From Vitrella brassicaformis (taxonomy: Eukaryota > Sar > Vitrellaceae): DNA of 58,824 bases. Under the pieces are notes generated by a model, which saw only the letters and a program-made list of their open reading frames with translations, searched no databases and was not told where the DNA came from. Shown here piece by piece: positions 22,306 through 34,692 of this stretch; position 1 is the first letter of the stretch; each line of letters opens with the position of its first letter. Both the position numbers and the translations under genes were made by a program. The stretch spans positions 1 through 58,824 of the forward strand of contig CDMY01000457.1 in NCBI GenBank assembly GCA_001179505.1, read 5' to 3'.

Positions 22306-23914
22306 TCATTCCTTGAATGCAGCAGTAGCCGCCATCCCCGCCGCACCAAAGGTCGTGGCGACCTCCCTTGGCAATGGCCTGTCGACAAAGTCCCTGATAC
22401 TCTCGAACAACGCCAGCACATCCAGGTCGTCACACGTGATGGTCAGCGACTGGTGGGGATACATATGAAGGACCTCCTCCGAAAACTCCTCGTGTGCCTC
22501 ATGCCTCAAAGAAGAAAAACAAACACAAGCGAGACGTAAAGTAGAGAGAGACATGGATTGATGTTGTCCCCTCCTGCCGCCCTAAGATGGGCCCACCTTT
22601 TCGTGACGACGTCGGCGGCATCGTACTTGGACGTCACCAGGCGGTTCTTCACCGCCCCTTCGGTGGGCAGGTTGTCAGCGTAGTAGATCTCGCCGGTGAG
22701 AGGGTCGTGCAGCCGTTCAGAGAGCCGCTTCAGGGCCGTGTCGATCTTGACCGACAGGTTGATGAAGCGGTTGGGCGTCAGGTGGGCCTTGCGCAGGTAG
22801 TCGGCCTGCGCGGGGGTCTTGGGGAATCCATCTAACACCCAGCCCTTCTTCTCGCAGTCTGGCTGGCGCAAACGCTTGAGCACCGCCTCACACACCAGGT
22901 CGTCGCGCACCGGGGTGCCCTCGTTGAGGCTGCCCTTGAGCGCGTGGCTCACCTCGCTCTCGGTGATGGTGCTGAGGTTGTGCAACACCACGGCCACATC
23001 GACGTGCACCACGCCATAGTGCTTGGCGATCTTGGCTGCCTGCGTGGACCGGCCGCTGCCGGCGTGGCCCACAATCACGATCCGCGGCGGGCGGAGGGGC
23101 GCGTTGCTGTAAGGGCGCATGCTGATGTGGGCCTGGATGCCAGCGAACACCTGATCAGGCTGGAGAGTGCCGTCCACCTGGTGCACGACAGGCTGGTAGA
23201 GGTGCAGGACGCCCATGAGGTGTCGGTAGTAGTGCTGCAGGCGGAGCTCCACGGCCTCACCCGAGTCGTCTGCAGCCGTGGAGTCGCTCACGTTCTTCTC
23301 CTGGAAGCGGCCCCTGACGATGTTCTCGGGGACGTTGAGCAGGATGAACTTGTCGGGTATGATGCGATTCAGCTGCAGTGCCTGGGCCTGCACCCGCGTC
23401 CTGGGGAAGCCGTCGAGCACCCACCCGCCCTTGACGCCCTCGAGCTCCTTCTTGACCAGGTCGACGACCACGTCGTCCGGCACTAGAGACCCGCTGGCCA
23501 CCTGCTTGGTGAAGGCCTCCTCATCCGACTCGGCAAGCGTCTTGCGCAGGAGCTCGCCGACCGCCACGTGTGTGAGGTTGTACGTGTCGGCGATGCGCTT
23601 GGCATGGGTGGAGCGGCCGGAGCCGGGCGGGCCAAGGATGATGATCTTGAGGGGCTGGGGGTCCTTGAGCGTGTCGATGAGAAACTTGAGAGGGTCCTCA
23701 GGCTGGTGCAGGATCAGCTCACGCATCAAATAGTCAAACAAATCATACACCTCCTGCACACACCACACCACAGAGACGCACAAAGACCACGCAGAAATGA
23801 GGGGAGACGACATGCACTCAGCCAGCCACATGACATCTTGGCGCTTCTTGCCTTTGTTTCGAGGTAGTCCAGCGACTCGCGAAGGAACTCCTTCCTCTCT
23901 GCACCGTACTCCAT
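22306..23914 (-). CDS. AK8: Adenylate kinase 8-like, two AK domains, Lys-less P-loops
   Basis: Exons 23914-23852, 23753-22597 and 22504-22306 join to 472 aa, close to human AK8 (479 aa). The N-terminus has a short helical segment ending LILHQPEDPL, matching AK8 (LLIHQPEDP). Two adenylate kinase domains follow: one begins IIILGPPGSGRST and has GWVLDGFPRTR; the second begins NAPLRPPRIVIVGHAGSGRST and has KKGWVLDGFPKT. In both, the invariant P-loop lysine is replaced by arginine (codons CGC and CGG), which is unusual and may lower phosphotransfer. AK8 is known from motile cilia and flagella, so a flagellar role is likely in an organism with zoospores. Intron 1 (23851-23754) uses a GC donor (AAG/GCAAGA), the only one that keeps frame. 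It is divergent from the channel gene, 302 bp away. Confidence 0.9.
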
Positions 23915-24216
23915 CGCCTACTGTTGCTCAGATCAAGCAGCACTCAAAGCAGCCGATGTCTGCAACAGTCCTCCTGGGGGCGGTCACAAGAATCAGAAGA
24001 GAGAGGTTGATTATTCCCTGAAAAACACTATGAAGACCTTCCTCTTCTCTGCGCTCCTGGCACGACGGGATTTGCAATGTTTTTTTCAGTCGAATCGGGG
24101 CGAGCTTGTGAGCTCGCAGGGCTGGGGAGCCGCGTTTTTCTTTTTTGTTTGCCACACGCCAGATACCCGAGAGCATGGCCGCCTGAGATCTCTCACTGAA
24201 GCGTGACTATATCAGC
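23915..24216. promoter_or_regulatory. Divergent promoter region between AK8 and the Kir channel
   Basis: There are 302 bp between opposite start codons. I see no gene and no clear TATA box. Shared control is inferred from spacing only. Confidence 0.4.
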
Positions 24217-25905
24217 ATGGCATCAGAAACACACACGCCCCGCTCCGGCGCCCAAACACCTTACCGCAGGTCTGCACACGCAGAAGCGAAGATGTGTCAC
24301 GGATTGGATGCCGCTGTGTCTTATTTGCTTGGCTGCAGAATGATGTCTGGCGGCGGTTCAGGCCAGCGTCGGATGTTCCTTGCCGAGCACACAGACGAAG
24401 CCCAGTATGCACAGATGTTCAAGCGCGGCGGCAAGACGTCGTTTGTGACGCACAATGGCAAGTACAACATCCTGCTCAAGTGGGCGTTCATGTCGCGGCT
24501 GTCGGTACTCTACTGGCGGGACCGGTTCCACAACCTGCTGGTGGTCAAGTGGTGGATGCTCGTCTGCATCCTCTTCTCCCTCTACGTCATCTGGGGCACC
24601 ATACTCGCTCTCCTCACGTTCCTCGTCACGGCCGGGCAAGTCGAGGAGTGCCTGGGCGACGTGGAGGGCTATCTCAACTACTACTGGTTCGCCATCGAGA
24701 CCATGTTTGCCGTCGGCTACGGGTCGCCCAGGATGCCCACGTGCCACGCCGCCAACTGGATGGTCACCTTCATGGCCGGCAGCGGGGCCGTCCTCAACTC
24801 GATTGTCGTCGGCATCGTCTTCAACAAGTTCAGCGACGCCACCAAGCGGCGACACTCAGTGGCCTTCTCGCACGTCCTGGTGGGGGGCGACATCGACGCG
24901 AGTGATGCAGCCATGGCTATGCAGACAGGCCTGCCGGCAGCAGGTGTGTCAGGCCTCGGTGGCGTCGGCCAGGCCACCCTCATCCCGCCTAGCACCGCCC
25001 CTCGCGCCAGCTCGATGCTGCCGAGTCTGTCAGAGATGGATGAGGAGGACGGCAGCCCCCCTCCCTCGCGCAAGAGCACACTCGAGGACAGGAAGGCCGA
25101 GTCCCCCCTCTCCCCCCGCCGCACGCTGCGGCCCAGCCAGTCGTTCCAGGTCGGCCGCAAGAAGACCCTCGGCGGCACGATCTACCCCTCAACTGGAGGG
25201 GCCACGGGGCTGGGCCGGCTGTCGGTGGCCGCGGCGGCGGGGGCGTCGCAGCCAGGCATCGCTCGCATGTCTTCGGGGCTCGGGGCGTTTGGGCAGATGC
25301 AGGGCGCCGAAAGCCCGCCCACCCAGCAGATGCGGCCGCTTGAGGTGGAAGAGAAGCAGCACTTCTCGCTGACGTTCCGCATGATGAACTTGGCGTCGTC
25401 GCCCTTCATCGACCCCTCGCTCACCATATACCTCCTCGAACACGACCCTGAAGACCTGGTGAGCCAGCCCACCATCCCACCATCTCTCCATACAAAAGAG
25501 GAACACGCACCGACATCAATGCATGCGTGTCTGTGTGTCATGGCATTCGTTGCTCAGATGATTCACCGTTTCAACCGTTTTTTCACCAACATCCCCCTGG
25601 AGTTCCTGTCGCTGCCCGTGTCGGTGACGGTGGACTCGTGCGACCCCGACTCGCCCCTGTACGGCCTCACCCCCGACGAGCTGCAGCAGCACGGGTCGGC
25701 CTTCGAGCTGGTGGTGCTGCTCAACCTCACCGACAACCTCACCAGCCGCACCGTGGAGATCCGCAAGAGCTGGAAGCTCGACAACATCCACTGGAATAGG
25801 AACTTCAAGAACATCATCCGCCGCACCGGACTGGTCGACCACGGCGCATACGAGATCGATGTCGACGACTTCCACATCACCGAGGAGGAAGACTCGTGGC
25901 TGTAG
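24217..25905 (+). CDS. Inward-rectifier potassium channel (Kir family)
   Basis: The ATG at 24217 leads to an almost uninterrupted frame; removing a 99-nt intron (25459-25557) gives about 529 aa. M1 is about residues 108-135 (VVKWWMLVCILFSLYVIW). The pore helix and filter read YWFAIETMFAVGYG, with the K+-selective GYG. M2 follows (WMVTFMAGSGAVLNSIVVG). The cytoplasmic immunoglobulin-like domain is typical of Kir (PFIDPSLTIYLLEHDPEDL, then FELVVLLNLTDN). It is split by a Ser/Pro/Gly-rich insert of about 150 residues (about 24910-25345) absent from ordinary Kir channels. This predicts a tetrameric K+ channel at the plasma or an internal membrane. The intron has canonical GTGAGC and CTCAG ends but is a multiple of three without stops, so retention would add 33 residues. 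A further 45-nt intron near 24293 is possible. Confidence 0.9.
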   Translation: MASETHTPRSGAQTPYRRSAHAEAKMCHGLDAAVSYLLGCRMMSGGGSGQRRMFLAEHTDEAQYAQMFKRGGKTSFVTHNGKYNILLKWAFMSRLSVLYWRDRFHNLLVVKWWMLVCILFSLYVIWGTILALLTFLVTAGQVEECLGDVEGYLNYYWFAIETMFAVGYGSPRMPTCHAANWMVTFMAGSGAVLNSIVVGIVFNKFSDATKRRHSVAFSHVLVGGDIDASDAAMAMQTGLPAAGVSGLGGVGQATLIPPSTAPRASSMLPSLSEMDEEDGSPPPSRKSTLEDRKAESPLSPRRTLRPSQSFQVGRKKTLGGTIYPSTGGATGLGRLSVAAAAGASQPGIARMSSGLGAFGQMQGAESPPTQQMRPLEVEEKQHFSLTFRMMNLASSPFIDPSLTIYLLEHDPEDLVSQPTIPPSLHTKEEHAPTSMHACLCVMAFVAQMIHRFNRFFTNIPLEFLSLPVSVTVDSCDPDSPLYGLTPDELQQHGSAFELVVLLNLTDNLTSRTVEIRKSWKLDNIHWNRNFKNIIRRTGLVDHGAYEIDVDDFHITEEEDSWL

Positions 25906-26912
25906 GGTGTGGGGTGGAGAGAGGGGGCATGGAAGGGAGGAGAGGAGACAGGTGCAGGTAGCTGGCTGGCTTCGGTTTTGCGCCCTCGGTCTTCCTTCTT
26001 TCGGTATCTGTAGAGTGAGTGTTTTCTGCCCGTTTGTGTACATGTACGCGTCTGTCTGCACGTATTTCTTTACACGACTCCACGGCACTTTTTATCCCAC
26101 TGCGTGTGTGTGCGTCTCTTATATACATGCATGTACCATCCATTCCACTACGTATCCATGTGTACATGGGGGCCGCCCCAGACAGACCGACAGACAGGCA
26201 GGCCCCTCACTCGTTCATGTGTAGCGCTTAAATGAATATCTGTCCGTGTGTGTGTACTTGTAGGAGAGAGGAGAGAGAGCCGTCCGTCCATGTGTGTATG
26301 TGCTTTCTTCACGGTGCCTGCCTGCCTGCCTGCCTGCAATTAGCCAAGAGGCCTCTGTCTCACATCTGGGGATGACTCGGCAGACGTGAATCGTGTGTTG
26401 TCCTATCTTTGGTCTTATCTCCGTTCGCTTGCTTGGAGGAAAGGGCACCTGCAGTGTCAGCGCGGAGGCACCAGAGGCTGCCCTTGCATCCACACTGGTG
26501 AACGGCGAGAGAGCAAGACAATGCGACGACCATGCCCACCATCTCTCCATTTGTATACATGCGTTATTGATCTTGATCGCGTGGCCGAGAGGCTCGTGCC
26601 GCCGTCTACATATCCCCCTTGTGGACGTCGGTGCTTTTTGTGTGGCTCTCTGTTTGTGGGCCATGCGAGAGAGACCTGTCTATACAAACACTCATGCTAT
26701 TGCTAATTTGTGTGTCTGTCGGGTTATCTACGTCCCTTCAGCCCTAGGCTTGACGACTTGTCATGATACACATCGACCGTCCCACACACGCCACATGCAC
26801 AGCTCGTCCTTTCGCAAGACACACACACATGCACAAGACAGCCACGGCCAACAAGCCTTAAATGTCATCACTACTCCTCAAGAGACATTTCGCGCCTGCC
26901 TGCCTCCGCTAA
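25906..26912. other. Intergenic spacer between convergent genes
   Basis: No gene is recognised. It contains simple repeats, including GCCTGCCTGCCT at about 26318-26336 and GAGAGAGGAGAGAGA near 26262. The 3' ends of the Kir gene and RRP5 converge here. Confidence 0.6.
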
Positions 26913-29900
26913 CTATGACCCCTCCTTTTCCTGCTGTCCATCCTCGATGCGCTGCACGTACTCCCTGGCCTTGTTCTGCACCTCCTGCTCGCCTGCAGCT
27001 GTACCGTGACGCTTTTCGAAATCCAACCACCTGACCGACCAACCATCCATCCATGTCGCAAATGAAGCAGGGTGCCAGGCATTGGTGTTCCTTACCGCTT
27101 GAAGAAGAACTTCATCTTCTGTGGCTTGAGGCTGAGCGCCACGGCCCGCTCGAAGACCTGCCGCACGTTGTCGAGCAGGGCGGGCGTCTGCCGTGGGGGT
27201 GTGGAGGCCTTGATGTGGGCGTCCAGGTGCTGAGCCCACAGATCCAGCCGACGAGGGTAGGTCCGCAACAGACCCTCAAAGATCGTCTGACCCCTGCAGG
27301 AAATCACACATGCACATGCAGGCAACAGACAGCATTCTGAGGTTTGTCGGTGGTTGGTTGGTACCTGTCGGCGCTGGCGTGTTTGTATTCGAGAAGAGCT
27401 GCCTTTGTGATGACGGCGATGTGTTTCCTTTTGGGGAGCTGCCGCAACGCTTTGGGCAGCACCTGGCGGGCCTCTTCCGCCTTGCCCGCCACCTCATACA
27501 GATAGGTCAGATAGCGTATCCACACCTGCATGAAATCGTGGATGGGCAGACAGACAGCCCGAGGTGCGGGCAAACGACACACATGACCGGCCATGTGTCC
27601 GTACTGACCTTCTTGGCTTGTGGGAATTTGTCGCACGTCTTTTGGCAGGTGGCTTCGCACAGGTCCATCTTGTTGTTGCGCTGGTAAATGTAGCCCATCT
27701 GCAGCCATATCGCCTTGGGAGAGTTGAACTGACACGCACTGCACGAACCAACAACACAACACACCCACCGACTCGCAATGAGACGGCATAGTGCACACGT
27801 CCCTGCGTGTGTGAGAGCACACGCACCGTTTGAAGACTTGGTCGAGTTGTTGCTGCGTGCCGAATGAGCACTCCATGTTGAGGTAAGCGATCCAGACGTT
27901 CTGCCTCTCCTTGTCCTCCCTGAATGAGATGTGCTTGACGCCCCGCTCAGCCACCTCACGCGCATGCCGCAGCTCGCTCAGCTTCAACCAGTACGCCATG
28001 TACCTACACAGACAAGCGTCAATGAGTGTTGATGAGAGAATGTTTCTTTGGCGTTGGTTTGGCAACTGACTTGATCCAGACGATTGACGAGTCGCCCTTG
28101 GTGAGCAGGAGGCGCTCGAAGTCATCCGGGCTCTGGGGATTGCTCGCCCAGTCCTCCCGAAGCGCTGACTCCTCCGCCGCGCGCAATGAGGCCTCCTCGA
28201 GACGCTGAATGACACGGACACAGCACGTACAAAGGAAGGAATATGTATTCCTGCTTCTTCCGCTCGTTGGCTCTCACCTTCTTGGCTTCCTTGGCCCGTT
28301 TGCTTTTCCTCTTGACTGGCACGGCCTCCTCATGATCGCCTAACTCCTCATCCCCACTCTCTCCACTCGACTCCTCACCCGCTGCCATTGTCGACGGTTC
28401 AGGTTGGCCGCCCTCATACAGCCGCACGTCGCCAAAGTCGAAGACCTCACCCAGCAGGGCGCCAGTGTCGGACGACGCAGCGAGCAGGTCTTCTTCTGAC
28501 GGCTCTGAGGCCGCCTTTCTTTTGCGGCGTTTGGGGGGCGGGAAAGGGGCGGATGACGACACATCGTCACGGTCCTGCTTGCCAGAATCCTCCTCGTGTT
28601 CTTCTTGAGCGTCCCTAGCCCGTTTGGCGGCATTCCTCTCTGTCTTCCGTCTCTTTGCTGGCGGCAATACCTCCTCCTGGTCGTCGATCTCGTCGATGGC
28701 CTCATCGCCATTCATTTCTACCTCAGCATCAGCCGGCTCTTCCTCCTCCGCCATGTCGTCCTCGTCCATCCCCAGTCCGTCCAGCATGTCTGCATCCTCA
28801 TTGATGTCCTCTTGGTCGCCCTCGTCTGCGAAGTTTGAGGGTTTGAGGCTGACGGAGAGCCGGCGCTGGTCGGTGTTGACCTTGATGACTTTGGCCTTGA
28901 CGCGGTCTCCCACTTTGAGGGACTGCAGGGGGAGGGTGAGGTTGTTGGGCGGCGGCGGGGCGTCGCTGATCTCGCTCACGTGGCAGAAACAGTCCAGGCT
29001 GACGGAGTTGTCGATGCGGATGAACACGCCGAATGACTCCTTGCGCTTGACGCGGCCCGTGACAGTGTCACCCTCCTGATTACAGACACGGGACGTAGCA
29101 GGATGAGGTGTGTGTGTGTATATCTGTCCCTCTCTCACCTTGACGTCATCAAAGGTGAGTATCTGTTGCCCCTCCTTCAGTGTGGCCGCGTCCTTCAGCG
29201 ACAGCTCCACTCGGTCATCCTCAACTTTCTTGACCACCAGCCTCCGCAGAAGCTTGCCGACGGGGAAGAGCGACTCCACCTCACTCGGGTCGGTCGGCGT
29301 CTCCCTTAACTCGCCCAGCCTGATGCGACCGGTGAGGGCATGGCTGAGGGCCACAAACACCCCCCTGGCGTTGGACTGGCTGATGTAGCCACCAACAACC
29401 TGCCCGACTGACATGGCGGAGGGATCGAGGGGGCGGTCGGTCGTGATCTTGTCCTTCTTGCTCGCTGTCTCGGCTTTGGCTAGCAGGGAGGGGCGGAGAG
29501 AACCCTCTGACAAGACGACACGCAAGAATGGAAAGGACGCCAGGCAGTGCTTTGTGTGGGCTTCTCTCACTCTCACCGAGCACGAGTTTCGATTTCTCAT
29601 CGGCCAGTCCCAGGATGACCATGGGCACCAGCTGGCCCTCCTTGAACCCCTTCAGCGGCTTCTCGGTAAGGTGGTCATGGATCTCCGTGCAGTGCATCCG
29701 CACCCCCAGACATCCACCCAGACTCACAGCCAGCTCACCGCCGCCCTTCGTCGCATTGACCGCGGCCACCCGGCCCACCACCCTCTTGCCTGCGGGCGCA
29801 CGCCTCCTGGCATACTCTCGTTGCCCCTCCTTTGTGTCGAGGGACTCGTTGCCGCCAACGGGAATCACGCCGCTTCGCCGCCGCGTTTGGGCGATGGCGA

Positions 29901-32900
29901 GGTCCAGTGATTTCTTGGCCGAGTGCGATGCGCCGGTGGCGTGTAGCACCTCCACGGTGAGGAGTTGGCCGACGTGGAAGTGTGCCTTAATGTTCTTGAG
30001 CACAGAGAGGTGCGGCGATGCGTCAGTGATGAAGACGCGGCCCTTGACGTGGGGCGAGAGCTCCACCCACAGCCCGTCTTTGTCGATAGACATCAGCACG
30101 CCGCTGTAGTGCTCACCAACCTGCACACACACAAGACGGCATAGATGCCCACGGGCACACGAGTGTGTGAGCTGACCTTGATGTTTTTCCATGTCGGCAC
30201 GAGTGCGTCCCCCATCTCCCTGATCTTGTCAGCCGGGTCCATGGCATCCGCCACCTCAGGCCGCGTCGTGATCTCCACGACAAACACACCCTCGTCGTTG
30301 CCCTCCTCATCCACCGCACCCCCCTGCTGCCTGTGCTTGACACGCACGATGCGGCCCTCCAGCTGCCCGCTGCCCTTGAGCCCCTCCAGAGGCATCACTG
30401 CATCGGGCAAGGACGACTCGTCGTGGGGCTTGCTGGGCAGAGGGGGCGGGTCGAGCATTTGTGTGCCGTGGAGACTTATCTGCACGTTGCGGCCAGTCCG
30501 ACCGAAGGCGTGTGTGGGCTTGACGGCCTTGAGGTCGCCTTTGATGAGCGAACCGACCTGAACGAAGACACACAGAGGGACCATGGACGTTTGAGCCAGG
30601 GTTGATGTTGGCGTCTCATTCCCTCATTCACCTGGAGCTCCTCTTCCTTGTAGACACGTCCGGCGACTTTCTTCTTGCCCTTGGCCTCCTTCCGCTTGCT
30701 GCTCGGCCACTGCGCCACTCCAACCAGGCACTCCCCAGCCACTGGTAGCGTCGTTGTATCCCGAATGGCGACCTTGACGCGCGGCTTGTCGCCATCCTTC
30801 TGCGCGTGCCTCTTGACATCGTTGAGACACGGCCCTGGGGCAATGATGACGGCCTTGACGCGCCGCTCGCCCACCGATGTGTCACATGTGAGGACGGAGT
30901 AGAGGGACCTGGACAGCTGGGCTTCAGCGGAGATTGTGGTGCCCTTCAGAGCCACCAGGGCGGCGCGCACATCGTCAGCAGGGTCGCCACCAGACCGCTT
31001 CCGTTTCTTTTTGCCCTTTGGTGCCGAGGCGGCCGTCTCCACCGTCCACAGAGGCCGATCGACGAGCTCGTCCTTCAGTGAAACGTCAACAATCTTCTTG
31101 TCGATGTTAACGTCGAGAACGAAAGCAGTCACCTCCGCCCCCTCGGTCAGACGGTCGGTCCTCTTCGTGGGATAGTGTGCTTTGTGGACAATGCCGGTGA
31201 GGTCCTGGCTGTCGTTGATGGACAGGATGAGGCCGTAGGGCTTGACGCTGCTCACTGTGGCAGAAAGCAGGCCGCCGATCTTGACATGCTGCCATGCGGA
31301 TGAAGATTCATCGGCTGAGTCGAGGGCACCACTCTGCGTGAGCAGCAGCCTCTCGCCATCAAGATAGCTGCATTACAGAGCAACAGATACGTTGAAATGA
31401 CATCCTCTCGCTCATTACTTGGTGCACTCACCTGGCAAGTATCTTGGAACCCATCTCAGCCATCTTGGCATCGCGACCACCCAGCGCGGACTGCCTCAAG
31501 TCCAAGTTGATCCGCCTGCTCTGCGCCGGTGCCTTGCCGTCCCCCTTGGCAGTCTCGCCTCCCGGTTCCTGCACATCGATCACCTTGGCCCACACGGTCT
31601 GCCCCTCGCTGTAGATGTCCTCTGCATTCTCCACGAAGCGGTCAGAGAGGAAGGGCTTGAGGACCAGCCCCGCGCACCGCCAGCTGCCTAGACCGACCAC
31701 CACACCGGCCGGGCTGAATCGACGCACGTACGCTAAGCGCATCTCGTGGAGGGAGATATCCTCCAGCTGGGTCACGAACTGACCGCTGCGGGACACCTCT
31801 GGGAGACCAACACGACAGCGATGGACGGCGGGGCTGTGTTCATACGGTGTGTGTCTTGTGAGTACTGTTACCGATGAGTGATGGTTTGAGCGAGACGACG
31901 GGGGCCCGAGTCTTCTTATCGGGGGTTGGGGCGCCAGGAGAGAGCACCACGGCCGATGGGAACCGCAGTGTGTGGCCGCCGCTCGTCTCCTGACCAGCCA
32001 AGTCACGGGTATACATATTGGTGTTGCAAAGCACATCGTTTCTCTCCTACCTGAGCAATTTGGTGTATTCGGTTGTTCTGCTCGACGTCGTCTGAGAGGT
32101 GACCGGGTGGGATGTAGCCCACAACCATCACGCGAGAAGACGTGCCGTCATCAGCTGAGGTGTCCACCGCAACGAAGCTCGCATACAGGCCTTGTGGTGC
32201 CTGTGGTGTTGGCTGCGTGTCGGTTGGCTCTGTCTTGACGACGGGCAGCAGCCTGACACTGTCCACAATCTGGCCATACTCGAGCAGCTCTGCATACAGC
32301 CACGCAGAAAGGAATCAGACACCAACGGTACCGTCTTTTGCTGTCCGCCTACTTTCCACTTTGTTGCCGTCGGTGACCACAGGCAGGTCCTTCTCATCCT
32401 CGTCAGCCTCTTGCTGGCCCCTCTCCACGACATCCAAGGGGACGGGCAGCGGCCTCTCCTTCACCTTGGGCTGCAGGTCCAGAGACAGCATCAGCTGGTG
32501 CCCATCTTGGTCCACACGGGTGATGCGGGCCGTCACCAGCTGCCCTTTCTTGTGGTCGGATGCAAACGTGTCGGACAGTGCCCGTGCGGGAAGAAGCCCC
32601 CTGATGTCGGCATAGAAGTGCACGACGATGCCGAAGGACTGCACCGTGCCCACCGAGCTGGCAGAGACAGAGGGCAAGGGTATGCAGGTGTGCAGCATAA
32701 TGGTGGTGTGCTGTCTTACCCCGTGACAATTTGGTTGACGTGTGCCTGTGAGATGTCGGTGAGGGCGTTGTCGTCGCGGACCAGGGTCTTCTTGGCCGTC
32801 AGCTGCAGACGCCTGCACACACACAGAGGAGGACCACGGATGAAAGAAGCGCATCCGTCCATGTGTGTTGGCCATTACCTGTCGGCCGTGTCAAGCCTCA

Positions 32901-34656
32901 GCACCCTGAACTTGGCCTTGATGCCCGGCTTGAACCGCGACGGCACCTTTCGCAACGGCACGTCAGTCAAATGCTCATGGGGCACAATCCCTGCACGCAC
33001 CCACGGATGAAGAGATATACACAGTATCACCCTGTTAGCAGGCTGCCTTCCTGTGTGTGTGTATGATACCTTTGACGTGGTCACTGAGTTTGATGAGGAC
33101 TCCGCCGTCGAGTATTTTCTCGATGACGCCCGTGACCACCTCACCGACATGCAGCTGGTGGAAGGCCAGGTACTTCTCCTCCAGCAGAGAAAGGCGGGTG
33201 GAGATCAGGTAGCCGCCCTCAAACGCGTTGCTGCTCAGCACCCTGACGGACCAGACACACAGATGCATCGAGGGAATGCGTAGAGACGGAAATCGTGGTC
33301 GTTTGTCTGCTACGTTGTGCACCTTGCTTTGCACGTCTGTCCTATCCGGTATGCGTCTTCCACCTTCTCGATCGGTTTGTCGGACATGCGACTCAACTAC
33401 AATGATATGACACGGTTGGAGGAAGATACATAAAAGGGCGCTTCCTTCTTCCGCTCACATGGCACAGGCCCAGCATCTTCTGTCCGCCTGCTGCCGCGCC
33501 TTCATCGCCATCAGCTTCTGCAGGAGGCAGCGGAGCCGTCACACGCATGAAGTCGCGGGAAGTAATGTCCAGCTGTCACACATGCAACAAGCACAGGTGC
33601 ACAATAGACAGACAGGCTGCGGTGCGTCCTTACCACGGTGCATGTGTCCAGCTGTGTGCCGGGCGGCATGTGTGATGGCATGTGGTAGCTCTGCCACTGC
33701 TGGAGGTGAGGCAGCAGGCTCAGACGCACCACACGCTCAGAGGGGATCACGGCGATGATGCGACCAACCAACTGAAAGACAGGCAAACAAGATCGGCCGT
33801 CCGAGTCAGATTCCTTCCGCTTATCGATCACCTTCTTTTTGAGAGCAATGGATGGGGCGTCGGCCGCCAGACACGGGTGCTTGACGTGATGGGGGTGGAT
33901 TGCCCCGAGCAGGGAGCCGAGCAGCGACACCAGCAGCCCCTTCTCGGCCTCCCCGCCTTTCTTCCTGCCCTCACGTGTGGCCGCCGCAGCCAGTGATGGG
34001 CTGTCCAGGAGGGTCTTGACGCGACACTCAACCAGCAGGCCCGCCTTGACCAGCTTCAGGTCCAGATCACTCTTGCCCTGACCACAAAGACACACAAGTG
34101 CATGCATACGAGTGCTCTGGTGTGCTCACGAGTGGTTTGGCTGAGGGGATCGCTGTGCAGACGACCGTCTTAGCATCTGCACACACATACAGCAAGTGTG
34201 AGTGGTTGTCAATGGCTGGCCCTCCCTCTCGCACCTTTGTTAACGGTCTCGATGGACACGAAGAGCAGGCTGCCGATTGTCAGCTGCTCCTTGGTCAAAT
34301 GGTAGGGTCGCAGCGACGGGTCACGATGGCCGTCATCCTCCCTGTCGTTTTCTCCCTCATCCTCATTGCCCGACCCCTCCGCTGTCTCCTTCAGGGGGAT
34401 GCTGGCCTCGGGCAGGAAGGCGTGTATGTGGGGAAGGCCCAGCGAGAGCAGATAGCCGTGCTCCTGGACGGAGTGCAGAGACGCCGGCAGCCACTGAAGT
34501 GAAAAAAGAAAAACAAAATGACGATAGCAACAGTTAGTGTCGCGCCTCTGCCGATTCACTGACAGCGCACCATGTTGGGCTGGATCGTGTCAATGGTGAG
34601 GCCGGCATTGCACAAAGATGGACGAAGTGACAGATCGATGCGACGCTCCTTCTCTG

Positions 34657-34692
<36 letters not shown>

